This document shows, in pieces, positions 15,946-24,369 of a DNA stretch of 35,463 bases (its first letter is position 1; each line of letters opens with the position of its first letter). The notes beneath the pieces were generated by a model that was not told where the DNA came from, made no database searches, and saw only the letters and a list, made by a program, of their open reading frames with translations. A program made the translations under genes and the position numbers. The stretch spans positions 1 through 35,463 of the forward strand of contig CAAGSA010000034.1 of NCBI GenBank assembly GCA_900772835.1, read 5' to 3'. The DNA is from an uncultured Prevotella sp. (GTDB lineage: Bacteria > Bacteroidota > Bacteroidia > Bacteroidales > Bacteroidaceae).

Positions 15946-17403
15946 ATGGCTACTATACAAACTACTAAAATGTCCAACTTCCGTTGGGTAATCTGTGCGT
16001 TGCTCTTCTTGGCGACCACTGTGAACTACATGGACCGCCAGGTCCTCTCATTGACATGGAAAGACTTCATCGCCCCGGAATTCCACTGGACCGATGACGA
16101 CTACGGTACGATAACCGGATGGTTTTCCATCTTCTATGCCGTGTGCAACCTCTTTGCCGGAAAATTCGTCGACTGGATGGGAACCAAGAAAGGATATCTC
16201 ATCGCCATCTTCGTATGGTCCACGGGTGCCGTGCTCCACGCCCTCTGCGGCGAGGCGGCAATGTTCATCGAGGGCTACGACTCCATCGAGTCGCTGCGCA
16301 TGGTGCAGGCCGGCTCGGATGCAGCCGTGGCGATAGCCACAGTCAGCGTGTGGCTGTTCCTCTCCTGCCGTCTGGTGCTTGCAGCCGGCGAGGCAGGCAA
16401 CTTCCCTGCCGCTGTCAAGGTTACGGCAGAATACTTCCCGAAGAAAGACCGCGCCTTCGCCACATCCATCTTCAACAGCGGTGCGTCGGTCGGCGCCCTT
16501 GCTGCTCCAGCCACAATCCCCCTGCTTGCCAACGCGTGGGGATGGGAGATGGCATTCGTGATCATCGGTGTGCTGGGCTATGTGTGGATGGGCCTGTGGA
16601 TATGGCTCTACGACAAACCGCGCAGCAGCAAGTTCACGAACAAGGCTGAGCTTACATACATCGAGCAGGACGAGGACGAAGAGGCAGAGGCTGCCGCTAC
16701 GGCTTCCGCCGCCACCGAGGAGAAGACCATCGGCTTCCTCAAGTGCTTCACCTTCCCTCAGACATGGTCGTTCATCGTGGGCAAGTTCATGACCGACGGT
16801 GTCTGGTGGTTCTTCCTGTTCTGGGCGCCGGCATATTTCTCCGATGTATACGGCTACAAGTCGGACAGCGCCATGGCCATCGCCCTCATCTTCACGCTTT
16901 ATGCCATCGTGACTGTGCTCAGCATCGGCGGCGGCTACCTGCCCACATACTTCGTCGACAAGAAGGGCATGAACCCCTATATCGGCCGTATGCGCGCCAT
17001 GCTCATCTTCGCCTGCTTCCCGCTGCTCGGACTCATCGCTCAGCCGATGGGTGAAATCAGCGCATGGTGGGTGGCAATCATCATCGGTATACTTGGAGCC
17101 GGCCACCAGGCATGGTCGGCAAACCTCTATTCCACAATCGGCGACATGTTCCCCAAGTCGACCATCGCCACCATCACCGGCATCGGAGCCATGGCAGGCG
17201 GTGTAGGCTCGTTCCTCATCAACAAGGGTTCGGGTATGCTCTTCACCTATGCCGAGAACGCCGAGGCATTCAGCTTCATGGGCTTCGACGGCAAGAAAGG
17301 CGGCTACATGATCGTGTTCTGCATCTGTGCCGTGGCTTACCTCATCGGCTGGATCATCATGAAGATACTCGTGCCGAAGTACAAGCCAATCGTAATAGAA
17401 TAA
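15946..17403 (+). CDS. exuT: MFS transporter, ExuT/hexuronate (ACS family) type
   Basis: The 485-residue protein has about 12 membrane helices. The opening NYMDRQVLSLTWKDFIAPEF and the repeat FAGKFVDWMGTKKGYL (the MFS loop 2-3 GxxxDxxGxKxG motif) match the anion:cation symporter family that includes ExuT, which imports glucuronate or galacturonate with protons. A charged, alanine-rich central loop (around 245-263, EDEEAEAAATAS) joins the halves. No uronate catabolic gene lies nearby, so the substrate is inferred from sequence resemblance only. The start ATG follows a leader containing three tandem repeats. The gene ends in strong hairpins. Confidence 0.85.
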   Translation: MATIQTTKMSNFRWVICALLFLATTVNYMDRQVLSLTWKDFIAPEFHWTDDDYGTITGWFSIFYAVCNLFAGKFVDWMGTKKGYLIAIFVWSTGAVLHALCGEAAMFIEGYDSIESLRMVQAGSDAAVAIATVSVWLFLSCRLVLAAGEAGNFPAAVKVTAEYFPKKDRAFATSIFNSGASVGALAAPATIPLLANAWGWEMAFVIIGVLGYVWMGLWIWLYDKPRSSKFTNKAELTYIEQDEDEEAEAAATASAATEEKTIGFLKCFTFPQTWSFIVGKFMTDGVWWFFLFWAPAYFSDVYGYKSDSAMAIALIFTLYAIVTVLSIGGGYLPTYFVDKKGMNPYIGRMRAMLIFACFPLLGLIAQPMGEISAWWVAIIIGILGAGHQAWSANLYSTIGDMFPKSTIATITGIGAMAGGVGSFLINKGSGMLFTYAENAEAFSFMGFDGKKGGYMIVFCICAVAYLIGWIIMKILVPKYKPIVIE

Positions 17404-17423
17404 TTCCGGAACCATAATTCATG

Positions 17424-17443
17424 GGGCATACCGGTGTATGCCC
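17424..17443 (+). other. Short hairpin after the transporter gene
   Basis: GGGCATAC (17424-17431) pairs perfectly with GTATGCCC (17436-17443) around a CGGT loop, 21 bases past the stop. There is no T run; it may act with the larger hairpin that follows. Confidence 0.5.
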
Positions 17444-17453
17444 GCCCGGAAAA

Positions 17454-17502
17454 CAAAGAACCGGATATTCCTGTCTGCCCGGCAGGGATATCCGGCTCTT
17501 TG
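17454..17502 (+). terminator. Strong hairpin, likely transporter terminator
   Basis: Two 20-base arms (17454-17473 and 17483-17502) pair along their whole length except for one A-C mismatch, with CAAAGA/TCTTTG at the base and CCGGATAT/ATATCCGG in the middle. The loop is nine bases. There is no T tail beyond the stem, so termination is probable rather than certain. Confidence 0.6.
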
Positions 17503-17579
17503 CGTCATGCCTCCGGGCGCAAGCCTTATGAGTGGGGCAGGATGGCGGGCTGTTTTGCGAAAAAGAGGGGGTGTTTCCT

Positions 17580-17660
17580 GTAAATGCCCCGTTTGTGCAG
17601 CGTAAATGCCATGTTTGTGCATAGTAAACGCCCCACTTGCGGCATGCAGGTGGGGCGTTT
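17580..17660. repeat. 22-base tandem repeat, 3 copies, closing in a 15-pair hairpin
   Basis: Units at 17580-17601, 17602-17623 and 17624-17645 start GTAAA(T/C)GCC and continue with (G/A)(T/C)TTG(T/C)G. The last unit forms a perfect arm, AAACGCCCCACTTGC (17626-17640), that pairs with GCAGGTGGGGCGTTT (17646-17660, one G-U) around GGCAT. The hairpin could terminate the minus-strand small gene that ends at 17722. Confidence 0.8.
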
Positions 17661-17721
17661 TAGAATTTCGTCGGCAGCTTTGCTGATGGCGCACGGTGCA
17701 GCGCGGTGCTGCCTGCTGCCG

Positions 17722-17940
17722 TCAGATGGTGGAAAGGATGCACGCCGCAATGATGAGTGCGGCAAACACCGACAGCACGGCAAACAGTATTTTCCCGATC
17801 ATCTTCCGTCTTTTTATCGACAGCAGACTCTGCCGCTTGAAGATTTCCGACGTGTCCGGCTCGTGCCGGCGGCTATACGAATGATGGTGGTGATGATGCC
17901 TGCCGCTGCCGCTTTGATGTTCATTGTTGTTCATTCCCAT
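17722..17940 (-). CDS. Small His-rich single-pass membrane protein, function unknown
   Basis: The 72-residue product has a natural HHHHHH run (residues 15-20), followed by a basic region (DTSEIFKRQSLLSIKRRK) and one membrane helix at the C-terminus (about 48-69, GKILFAVLSVFAALIIAACIL). The polarity suggests a tail-anchored protein with a cytosolic N-terminus. The histidines could bind Ni, Zn or Cu, but nothing shows this. Starts at 17940 or 17934 are both possible; the frame stays open upstream to a -7 box at 18031-18038, where only a TTG (near 18016) would serve. I do not recognise the family. Confidence 0.6.
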   Translation of the reverse strand: MGMNNNEHQSGSGRHHHHHHSYSRRHEPDTSEIFKRQSLLSIKRRKMIGKILFAVLSVFAALIIAACILSTI

Positions 17941-18030
17941 ATGTTTTAGTAATTCTTCTATTGAATGTCCTGTTTCTTCTGTTTCTCTTGCGCAGGCAGG
18001 GGGTCTGTCCTGCAAAATAGTTATGTTCTG

Positions 18031-18067
18031 CAAAGATATGAAAAAAACGCCGTATAATCGGGGGGGG
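18031..18067 (-). promoter_or_regulatory. Promoter of the His-rich small protein, with homopolymer tracts
   Basis: On the minus strand TATCTTTG (18031-18038) is a perfect -7 box. The spacer holds a run of seven T (18041-18047), and a run of eight C (18060-18067) occupies the -33 position in place of TTTG. Both tracts are prone to slippage. Confidence 0.55.
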
Positions 18068-18263
18068 TAAATGGTGATTAACATTATTTTATACATAAAG
18101 TCAGCCCGGCGGCATATTTTGTATCTGAATGTTTTGCATACGGCGCTTTTGCTTGGTCTTTTCCCTGTCGGCGGCAGTGCCGGCGGTGGCTTGCGGCAGT
18201 GCGCCGCCCTTGTTCCGTAGCACGGAATCTTGCCCCGCGGAACTGCAAAAACACGCGAGCTTG

Positions 18264-18295
18264 TTTTGTATTGTCTGTGATTTGCGCTATCTTTG
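18264..18295 (+). promoter_or_regulatory. Promoter of nrdJ
   Basis: TTTTG (18264-18268), 19 bases, then TATCTTTG (18288-18295). This is among the best promoter matches in the window; transcription would start near 18302, leaving a leader of about 50 bases, too short for a cobalamin riboswitch. Confidence 0.75.
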
Positions 18296-18352
18296 CAGGC
18301 TGAAATCTGAGTACAGTTCATTTATGAGGAAACTATTCTACCTTTAAGTATA

Positions 18353-20908
18353 ATGGAACAAGAAAACATATACACGTTTGATGAAGCGTACCGCGCTTCG
18401 CTTGAATATTTCGATGGCGATGAGCTTGCCGCCAGAGTATGGGCTAACAAGTATGCTCTGAAAGACAGCTTCGGGCGCATCTACGAGAAGACGCCCGCCG
18501 ACATGCACCGCCGCATAGCCAGGGAGATTGTGCGCATAGAGAACAAATACCGCAATCCGCTCTCCGAGGACGAGGTGTTCCATCTGCTGGACCACTTCCG
18601 CTACATTGTGCCGGCAGGCAGTCCGATGACCGGCATCGGCAACCACCACCAGGTGGCTTCGCTCTCCAACTGCTTCGTGATAGGGCTCGACGGCGACGCC
18701 GATTCCTACGGAGCCGTGATGCTCATGGACGAGGAGCAGGTGCAGCTGATGAAGCGCCGTGGCGGAGTGGGGCACGACCTATCGCAGCTCCGGCCCAAGG
18801 GGTCGCCCGTGAACAATTCCGCGCTCACCTCCACGGGTGTGGTGCCGTTTATGGAGCGCTACAGCAATTCCACGCGCGAGGTGGCACAGGACGGGCGCCG
18901 CGGCGCACTCATGCTATCGATAAGCATCAAGCATCCAGATAGCGAGGCGTTCATCGACGCCAAGATGCAGGAAGGCAAGATTACGGGAGCCAACGTTTCG
19001 GTGAAGCTCGACGATGAATTCATGCAGTGTGCTGTGGAGGGGAAGGAATACACACAGCAGTTCCCCGTCCATGGCAGCAACCCGCTTGTTGAACAGAAGA
19101 CCGATGCCAAACGCCTGTGGGAGAAGATTGTGCACAACGCATGGAAGAGTGCCGAACCGGGTGTGCTCTTCTGGGACACCATACTCCGGGAAAGCATACC
19201 CGACTGCTATGCCGACCTGGGATTCCGCACGGTTTCCACAAACCCCTGCGGCGAGATTCCGCTCTGCCCATACGACTCCTGCCGTCTGCTCTCGATAAAC
19301 CTCTATTCATACGTGGAGAACCCCTTCACGCCCGAGGCACGCTTCGATTTCGACCTCTTCCGCAAGCATGTGCGCATAGCGCAGCGCATAATGGACGACA
19401 TCGTGGACATGGAGCTGGAGAAGATTGACCAGATAATAGAAAAGGTGAAGAGCGACCCGCAGGCCGACGACGTGAAGTATACCGAGCTGCACCTGTGGGA
19501 GAAAATCAAGCGCAAGAGCGGAATGGGACGCCGTACGGGAGTGGGCATCACTGCCGAGGGCGACATGATAGCCGCGATGAACCTGCGCTACGGCACACAG
19601 GAGGCAACCGACTTCTCCGTAGAGGTACACAAGACACTGGCGCTCGCCGCCTACCGCTCGTCGGTGGAGATGGCTGCCGAGCGCGGGGCATTCCAGGTGT
19701 TCAGTGCGGAGAGGGAGAAGAACAACCCCTTCATTCTGCGACTGAAGGATGCCGACCCGCAGCTGTACGAGGACATGGTGAAGCACGGCAGGCGCAACAT
19801 TGCCTGTCTCACCATCGCGCCTACGGGAACCACGAGCCTCATGACACAGACCACCAGTGGCATCGAACCCGTGTTCATGCCCGTATACAAGCGCCGCCGC
19901 AAGGTGAATCCGAACGATACCGACGTGCACGTCGACTTCCGCGACGAGTCGGGCGATTCGTTCGAGGAGTTCATCGTGTTCCACCACAAATTCCTCACGT
20001 GGATGAAAATCAACGGCTACGACACCGAAAAACGCTACACGCAGGAGGAACTCGACGAGCTGGTTGCCAAGTCGCCTTACTACAAGGCCACGGCAAACGA
20101 CGTGGACTGGCTCATGAAGGTGCGTATGCAGGGAGCCATACAGAAGTGGGTGGACCACAGCATCAGCGTGACAATCAATCTGCCGAACAACGTGGACGAG
20201 CAGCTCGTAAACCGCCTCTACGTGGAGGCGTGGCGCTCCGGATGCAAGGGATGCACCGTATACCGCGACGGTTCGCGCTCGGGAGTGATGATTGCCGTGG
20301 AGAAGAAAGACAAGAAGAAGGCTGAGACGGAGCACATACACGTGTGCGAGCCGCCGCAGGTGACGGAGGTACGGCCGAAGGAGCTGGCGTGCGACGTGGT
20401 GCGATTCCAGAACAACAAGGAGAAGTGGGTGGCTTTCGTGGGACTGCTCGACGGCTATCCCTACGAGATATTCACCGGACTGCAGGACGACGAGGAGGGT
20501 ATCTCCCTGCCCAAGACCATCACGAAGGGGAAAATCATAAAGAAAACCGACGAGAACGGCAAGAAGCGCTACGACTTCCAGTTCGAGAACAAGCGCGGCT
20601 ACAAGACCACAGTGGAGGGACTGAGCGAGAAATTCAACCCCGAATACTGGAACTACGCCAAGCTTATCTCCGGCGTCCTGCGCTACCGCATGCCTATCGC
20701 CAACGTGATAAAGCTCGTAGGCTCGCTGCAGATGAACAGCCAGAGTATAAACACGTGGAAGATAGGAGTGGAGCGCGCACTCAAGAAATACATCACCGAC
20801 GGCACCGAAGCGAAGGGACAGAAATGCCCCGTGTGCGGACAGGAAACCCTCGTATACCAGGAGGGATGCCTGATATGCAAGAACTGCGGTTCGTCGAGAT
20901 GCGGATAG
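18353..20908 (+). CDS. nrdJ: Adenosylcobalamin-dependent ribonucleotide reductase (class II)
   Basis: The 851-residue enzyme reduces ribonucleoside diphosphates to deoxyribonucleotides using a B12-generated thiyl radical. Catalytic residues are visible as C107 (LSNCF), N297, C299 and E301 (NPCGE) and C310 (YDSCRLL); the C299-C310 spacing of 11 equals that of the Thermotoga NrdJ pair, from memory. MDEEQVQLMKRRGGVGHDLSQLRP and PTGTTSLMTQTTSGIEP belong to the same family. The C-terminus is a cysteine-rich tail (CPVCGQ, CLICKNCGSSRCG) that may bind zinc and shuttle electrons. The gene works with or without oxygen, which suits an anaerobe. No cobalamin genes are close. Confidence 0.96.
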   Translation: MEQENIYTFDEAYRASLEYFDGDELAARVWANKYALKDSFGRIYEKTPADMHRRIAREIVRIENKYRNPLSEDEVFHLLDHFRYIVPAGSPMTGIGNHHQVASLSNCFVIGLDGDADSYGAVMLMDEEQVQLMKRRGGVGHDLSQLRPKGSPVNNSALTSTGVVPFMERYSNSTREVAQDGRRGALMLSISIKHPDSEAFIDAKMQEGKITGANVSVKLDDEFMQCAVEGKEYTQQFPVHGSNPLVEQKTDAKRLWEKIVHNAWKSAEPGVLFWDTILRESIPDCYADLGFRTVSTNPCGEIPLCPYDSCRLLSINLYSYVENPFTPEARFDFDLFRKHVRIAQRIMDDIVDMELEKIDQIIEKVKSDPQADDVKYTELHLWEKIKRKSGMGRRTGVGITAEGDMIAAMNLRYGTQEATDFSVEVHKTLALAAYRSSVEMAAERGAFQVFSAEREKNNPFILRLKDADPQLYEDMVKHGRRNIACLTIAPTGTTSLMTQTTSGIEPVFMPVYKRRRKVNPNDTDVHVDFRDESGDSFEEFIVFHHKFLTWMKINGYDTEKRYTQEELDELVAKSPYYKATANDVDWLMKVRMQGAIQKWVDHSISVTINLPNNVDEQLVNRLYVEAWRSGCKGCTVYRDGSRSGVMIAVEKKDKKKAETEHIHVCEPPQVTEVRPKELACDVVRFQNNKEKWVAFVGLLDGYPYEIFTGLQDDEEGISLPKTITKGKIIKKTDENGKKRYDFQFENKRGYKTTVEGLSEKFNPEYWNYAKLISGVLRYRMPIANVIKLVGSLQMNSQSINTWKIGVERALKKYITDGTEAKGQKCPVCGQETLVYQEGCLICKNCGSSRCG

Positions 20909-21006
20909 CGTCTCGTGCTGCCGTTGGGCGCGGACCCGCGCCACACGGCGGCGGATGCACATCTGCATACATATAATAAGGTAAACCGTAAAGGCCAGGA
21001 AAAGAT

Positions 21007-21390
21007 ATGGAATTGGAATCAGGACATATATTTATAGATAATATGCGGTTCCATGCGCGCCACGGCGTGCTGGAGCAGGAGAGGCTCACGGGGGGCGACT
21101 TCGTAGTGTCTCTCTCCGCGCGTTATCCGCTTGCCGCAGCAGCGCAGAGCGACGACGTGGCAGACACGCTCAACTATGCCGAGGCTTACGCCATAGTGAA
21201 GCGCGAGATGCAGACACCCTCGAGGCTCATAGAGCACGTGGCAGGAAGAATAGGCGAAAGCCTTCTGCGGACAATGCCGCGGATAGAGGAACTCACCGTG
21301 GAAGTGAGGAAGCAGAACCCGCCAATGGGGGCAGACTGCGACGGGGCAGGAGTGCGCCTGCACTGGAAAAACAAGCAGCACGGTAGATAG
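21007..21390 (+). CDS. folB: Dihydroneopterin aldolase (FolB)
   Basis: The 127-residue protein has the usual FolB length. It converts 7,8-dihydroneopterin to 6-hydroxymethyl-dihydropterin and glycolaldehyde in folate synthesis. FHARHGVLEQER contains the substrate-binding glutamate region (E23), LNYAEAY the conserved tyrosine, LIEHVAGRIGESLL the second substrate-contact motif, and VRKQNPPMGADCDGAGVRL the catalytic lysine K102. The ninety-eight bases to nrdJ contain no clear promoter, so read-through from nrdJ is likely. Other folate genes are not in the window. Confidence 0.95.
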   Translation: MELESGHIFIDNMRFHARHGVLEQERLTGGDFVVSLSARYPLAAAAQSDDVADTLNYAEAYAIVKREMQTPSRLIEHVAGRIGESLLRTMPRIEELTVEVRKQNPPMGADCDGAGVRLHWKNKQHGR

Positions 21391-21457
21391 AGAACATTCC
21401 GAAATTCGTGTTTTGTGGGAATATTGGCGCAAAAAACACCACAAAAACAGAGATTTG

Positions 21458-21489
21458 TTGTGACAAGACAAAACTTATAACTAAATTTG
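21458..21489 (+). promoter_or_regulatory. Promoter at the start of the amidase gene
   Basis: TTG (21458-21460), 21 bases, then TAAATTTG (21482-21489). The predicted start of transcription falls at or next to the GTG at 21495, which would leave almost no leader. Confidence 0.5.
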
Positions 21490-21494
21490 CAGCA

Positions 21495-22823
21495 GTGATA
21501 AGACAAAACGAAAATACGTCGCGGAGCATCATTCTCACGCTCCTGCTCCTTGTGCTGACGGCAACAACGTATGCCGCCAGCGGATTCACATTGGTCATCG
21601 ATGCCGGCCACGGAGGCCACGATGCCGGGGCTAAAGGCAGCTTCTCATACGAGAAGAACATAAACCTGCGCGTTGCGCTCGCCTTCGGCAAATACGTGGA
21701 GAAGAACTGTCCAGACGTAAAGGTGATATACACGCGCAAGACCGACGTGTTCGTACCGCTGCACAAACGCGCCGACATAGCGAACAAAAACCACGCCGAC
21801 GTGTTCATATCTATCCACACCAATGCCCTGCCGGCAGGAAGGATAGCACGGGGCACGGAGACATACACCATGGGAATACGGCGGTCGAACGAGAAACTGA
21901 GTGCCGCACAGAGAGAGAACGCCGTCATTACATACGAGAACGACTACAAGCAGCACTACGAGGGCTACGACCCCAACTCGCCGGAGAGTGCCATACTGTT
22001 CGAATTCATCCACGACAAGAACATGGCAAAAAGCGTGGAGCTGGCACGGCTCGTGCAGAAAAACGTGTGTTCCACAGCATCACGCCCCAACAAGGGAGTG
22101 AAGCAGGACGTGTTCCTCGTGCTGCGTGAAACATCTATGCCGGCGTGTCTGCTCGAGCTGGGATTCATCACCACTCCCGACGAGGAGCGGCTGCTGAACG
22201 ACGACACCGCTATAGACAACATTGCGCGCGGCATATACAACGCATTCGCGCAATACAAGAACGACAACCACACGGGCTTCACCGTGCCGTTCGAGGCTAA
22301 GGGCGGCAACGAGGTGAAGATTCCGAGCATCGTGCCGCCGAGCTACAAGGACGACAAGCCAGCACCAAGGGCGCAGAAGCGCGTACGCAAAGTGGAGCCG
22401 CAGCAGGAAGACAAGGCGGCGGAGACGGAGAAAAAGGCTGCCGAGACAGAGAAAAATGACGCTGAAACGGAAAAAACGGCAGATGAGGCTGTGAAGATTG
22501 TGGCTGACAACGATCGCAGACAGCAGGACGCGCCGAAGCATAATGCCGACACGCCCGTGTTCAAGGTGCAGATAATGGCGAGCGGCAGCGAGATTGCTGC
22601 CGGCAGCGCGCGCTTCAAGGGACAGACGGGGGTGGACTGCTACCGCGAAGGCGGAATGTTCAAGTATACCGTAGGCTCCTCTGTCGACTACAACGAGATC
22701 AACCGCCTGCGTCAGAGCCTTGCCGAAACATTCCCTGGATGCTTCGTCGTGGCATTCATGGGCAGCGAGAAAATCAACGTGAGCGAGGCAATAAGGATAT
22801 TCAAGACGCACCGCACGCGATAA
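21495..22823 (+). CDS. N-acetylmuramoyl-L-alanine amidase with SPOR domain
   Basis: The protein cleaves the amide bond between MurNAc and the stem peptide. After a signal peptide (hydrophobic core IILTLLLLVLTATTYA), the Amidase_3 domain carries the zinc ligands and catalytic residues in LVIDAGHGGHDAGA, the glutamate in SYEKNINL, the histidine of FISIHTNA and the glutamate of LLELGF. A linker rich in A-E-T-E-K repeats follows, then a C-terminal SPOR domain (VFKVQIMASGS through EAIRIF) that binds denuded septal glycan, so a role in daughter-cell separation is likely. The frame is open back to a GTG at 21408; the GTG at 21495 is preferred since it gives a standard signal peptide. No ATG is available. 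Confidence 0.92.
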   Translation: MIRQNENTSRSIILTLLLLVLTATTYAASGFTLVIDAGHGGHDAGAKGSFSYEKNINLRVALAFGKYVEKNCPDVKVIYTRKTDVFVPLHKRADIANKNHADVFISIHTNALPAGRIARGTETYTMGIRRSNEKLSAAQRENAVITYENDYKQHYEGYDPNSPESAILFEFIHDKNMAKSVELARLVQKNVCSTASRPNKGVKQDVFLVLRETSMPACLLELGFITTPDEERLLNDDTAIDNIARGIYNAFAQYKNDNHTGFTVPFEAKGGNEVKIPSIVPPSYKDDKPAPRAQKRVRKVEPQQEDKAAETEKKAAETEKNDAETEKTADEAVKIVADNDRRQQDAPKHNADTPVFKVQIMASGSEIAAGSARFKGQTGVDCYREGGMFKYTVGSSVDYNEINRLRQSLAETFPGCFVVAFMGSEKINVSEAIRIFKTHRTR

Positions 22824-22911
22824 GCCGTGTCGCATTCTGCGGAATGAACCAACGCATGATGTATGTAGCCGCGTCTCATTCTTCGGGATGAACCAACGCT
22901 TTCAGCATGCA
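22824..22911. repeat. 44-base tandem duplication abutting a stop codon
   Basis: Units at 22824-22867 and 22868-22911 share GCCG(T/C)GTC, CATTCT, CGG and GGATGAACCAACGC-like sequence at about 32 of 44 positions. The first unit begins immediately after the amidase TAA. Shorter GCCGC/GCCGTAT echoes continue to about 22945. Confidence 0.8.
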
Positions 22912-22979
22912 GCAGAGCCGCATACAGTGCAAAGCCGTATCGCTCTTACAAGTTAGAAAACAAAATAATAATACAGGAT

Positions 22980-23882
22980 ATGAAATACTTTACAAAAGAA
23001 GTGAGGATAGCCCTTGTGGCGATAGCAGGACTCGTGGTGCTCTTCCTTGGAATGAACTTCCTGAAGGGGCTCGACCTCTTCTCCTCCGACAGTCGCTACT
23101 ACATCTCGTTCCGCGACATCAGCGGGCTGTCATCCTCGTGCCCCATCTATGCCGACGGATACAAGATTGGAGTGGTAAGAGGCATACAATACAACTACGG
23201 AGAGCATAAAGACATCATCGTAGAGGCCAACATAAACAAGGATATGCGAATACCCAAGGGTAGCAGCGCGGAAATTGTGTCCGACCTTATGGGCAACGTG
23301 AAGGTGAATATCCTGCTTGCAAACAATCCGCGTGAGCGTGTCAATCCCGGCGAAACCATTATGGGCGGAATAAACGACGGTGCCATGGGACAGGTGAAAG
23401 ACATCATTCCCGTGGTGGAGAAGATGCTCCCGAAGCTCGACTCCATACTCAGCAGCGTGAATGCCCTGCTCGCCGATCCGGCGCTGACGAACTCCCTGCA
23501 CAACGTGGAAACCATCACAGGCAACCTCACCGTATCGTCGCGCGAGCTCAACACGCTCCTCGGTTCGCTCAACCGCAGTGTGCCGGGACTGATGAGAAAG
23601 GCAGACGGAGTGATGGGCAATGCCCAGGAACTCACGGGCAAGCTCAGCCAGGTAGACGTGGAGGGAACGATGAGCAAGATAAACACCACGCTCAGCAACG
23701 TTCAGGCATTCACCGAGCAACTCAACAGCAACCAGGGAAGCCTCGGACTGCTGATGCGAGATCCGAACCTCTACTACAATCTGAACTCCACAATGAAGCA
23801 TGCCGACTCGCTGATGATCGACCTCAAGGCGCATCCGAAGCGCTACGTTCACTTCTCCGTGTTCGGCAGGAAAGACAAGTAG
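22980..23882 (+). CDS. MlaD/MCE-family lipid transport protein
   Basis: The 300-residue protein has an N-terminal signal anchor (about 9-29, RIALVAIAGLVVLFLGMNFL), then one MCE domain (about 38-115; YYISFRDISGLSSSCPIYADGYKIGVV), then a long helical tail rich in serine and leucine (130-275), which in MlaD-like proteins forms a coiled tube across the periplasm. MCE proteins form hexamers that move phospholipids between membranes with MlaE/MlaF ABC components. Those partners are not here. An amidase followed by an MCE gene is, as I recall, a common Bacteroidetes pair. The gap of 156 bases contains repeats and no clear promoter. Confidence 0.9.
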   Translation: MKYFTKEVRIALVAIAGLVVLFLGMNFLKGLDLFSSDSRYYISFRDISGLSSSCPIYADGYKIGVVRGIQYNYGEHKDIIVEANINKDMRIPKGSSAEIVSDLMGNVKVNILLANNPRERVNPGETIMGGINDGAMGQVKDIIPVVEKMLPKLDSILSSVNALLADPALTNSLHNVETITGNLTVSSRELNTLLGSLNRSVPGLMRKADGVMGNAQELTGKLSQVDVEGTMSKINTTLSNVQAFTEQLNSNQGSLGLLMRDPNLYYNLNSTMKHADSLMIDLKAHPKRYVHFSVFGRKDK

Positions 23883-23905
23883 CGGAGTATGCATATGCTC
23901 GTCGT

Positions 23906-23994
23906 TGGCTGGCGATTGCCGCAAGTCGGTTTGGGCAATGCCTGATATATGGTTTGGACAAAGCTTGATGTAGATTGGGCAATGCCTGGTGCAT
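23906..23994. repeat. 22-23-base degenerate tandem repeat, about 4 copies
   Basis: Units at 23906-23927, 23928-23950, 23951-23972 and 23973-23994 share (T/G)TTGG(G/A)CAA(T/A)GC(C/T)TG(A/G)T; the first is the most divergent. The array lies 23 bases past the mlaD-like stop, before the terminator. Confidence 0.7.
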
Positions 23995-24035
23995 GGAAGC
24001 ATTGCAGAGAGCGGATTCTTTTCAGAAAACATAAT

Positions 24036-24067
24036 AAAGCCCTGTTGCCTGTGGTGCAGGGCTTTTT
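24036..24067 (+). terminator. Intrinsic terminator of the MCE gene
   Basis: AAAGCCCTG (24036-24044) pairs with CAGGGCTTT (24057-24065) and is followed by further T. A textbook rho-independent terminator. The remainder of 24068-24369 holds the dnaA leader and no convincing gene. Confidence 0.88.
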
Positions 24068-24237
24068 CATAGTTGGCTATGGCGTGTAAGAATCCGAATG
24101 ATAATGATTTATGCGTTGGGACAAACCGTTTTGCCGATGAAAAAGATGCGGAAAACCCTCCCGGCAGTATCAATTATCATATTACACATTACATTTTTGT
24201 TTCAAAAAATACCATACACACATTTGTACAATTCAAA

Positions 24238-24245
24238 TATTTTTG
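24238..24245 (+). promoter_or_regulatory. -7 element of dnaA
   Basis: TATTTTTG fits TAnnTTTG and lies in the AT-rich run upstream of dnaA. No -33 box has the right spacing (the nearest TTTG is 11 bases away). The leader would be about 118 bases. Confidence 0.45.
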
Positions 24246-24369
24246 CGAAATTTGCAACCACTTTTCGAGGTAAGGAAGGATAACTCCCTACAGACATACT
24301 GCACATAACGTCTCGAAAACTGAAAAACCGAATATTGAAGATAACGTCGAAAGATAATAAAAATCTATA

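Noticed and set aside
16048..17415. A 455-codon minus-strand frame
   Set aside because: It is antisense to the ExuT-like transporter; its composition (H, E, D, G-rich) is that of a mirror frame.
17580..17645. CRISPR-like direct repeats (also considered for the other arrays)
   Set aside because: Units are contiguous with no unique spacers of constant length, units are degenerate, and no cas gene is present.
18296..18352. Cobalamin riboswitch upstream of nrdJ
   Set aside because: The predicted leader is about 50 bases, far too short for the roughly 200-base element, and no B12-box sequence is seen.
19307..20968. A 553-codon minus-strand frame
   Set aside because: It is antisense to nrdJ, whose active-site motifs are all intact in the plus frame.
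24068..24369. Replication origin next to dnaA
   Set aside because: The gap is AT-rich, but no TTATNCACA cluster was found; the best candidates have two mismatches. Two weak short ORFs here also lack support.
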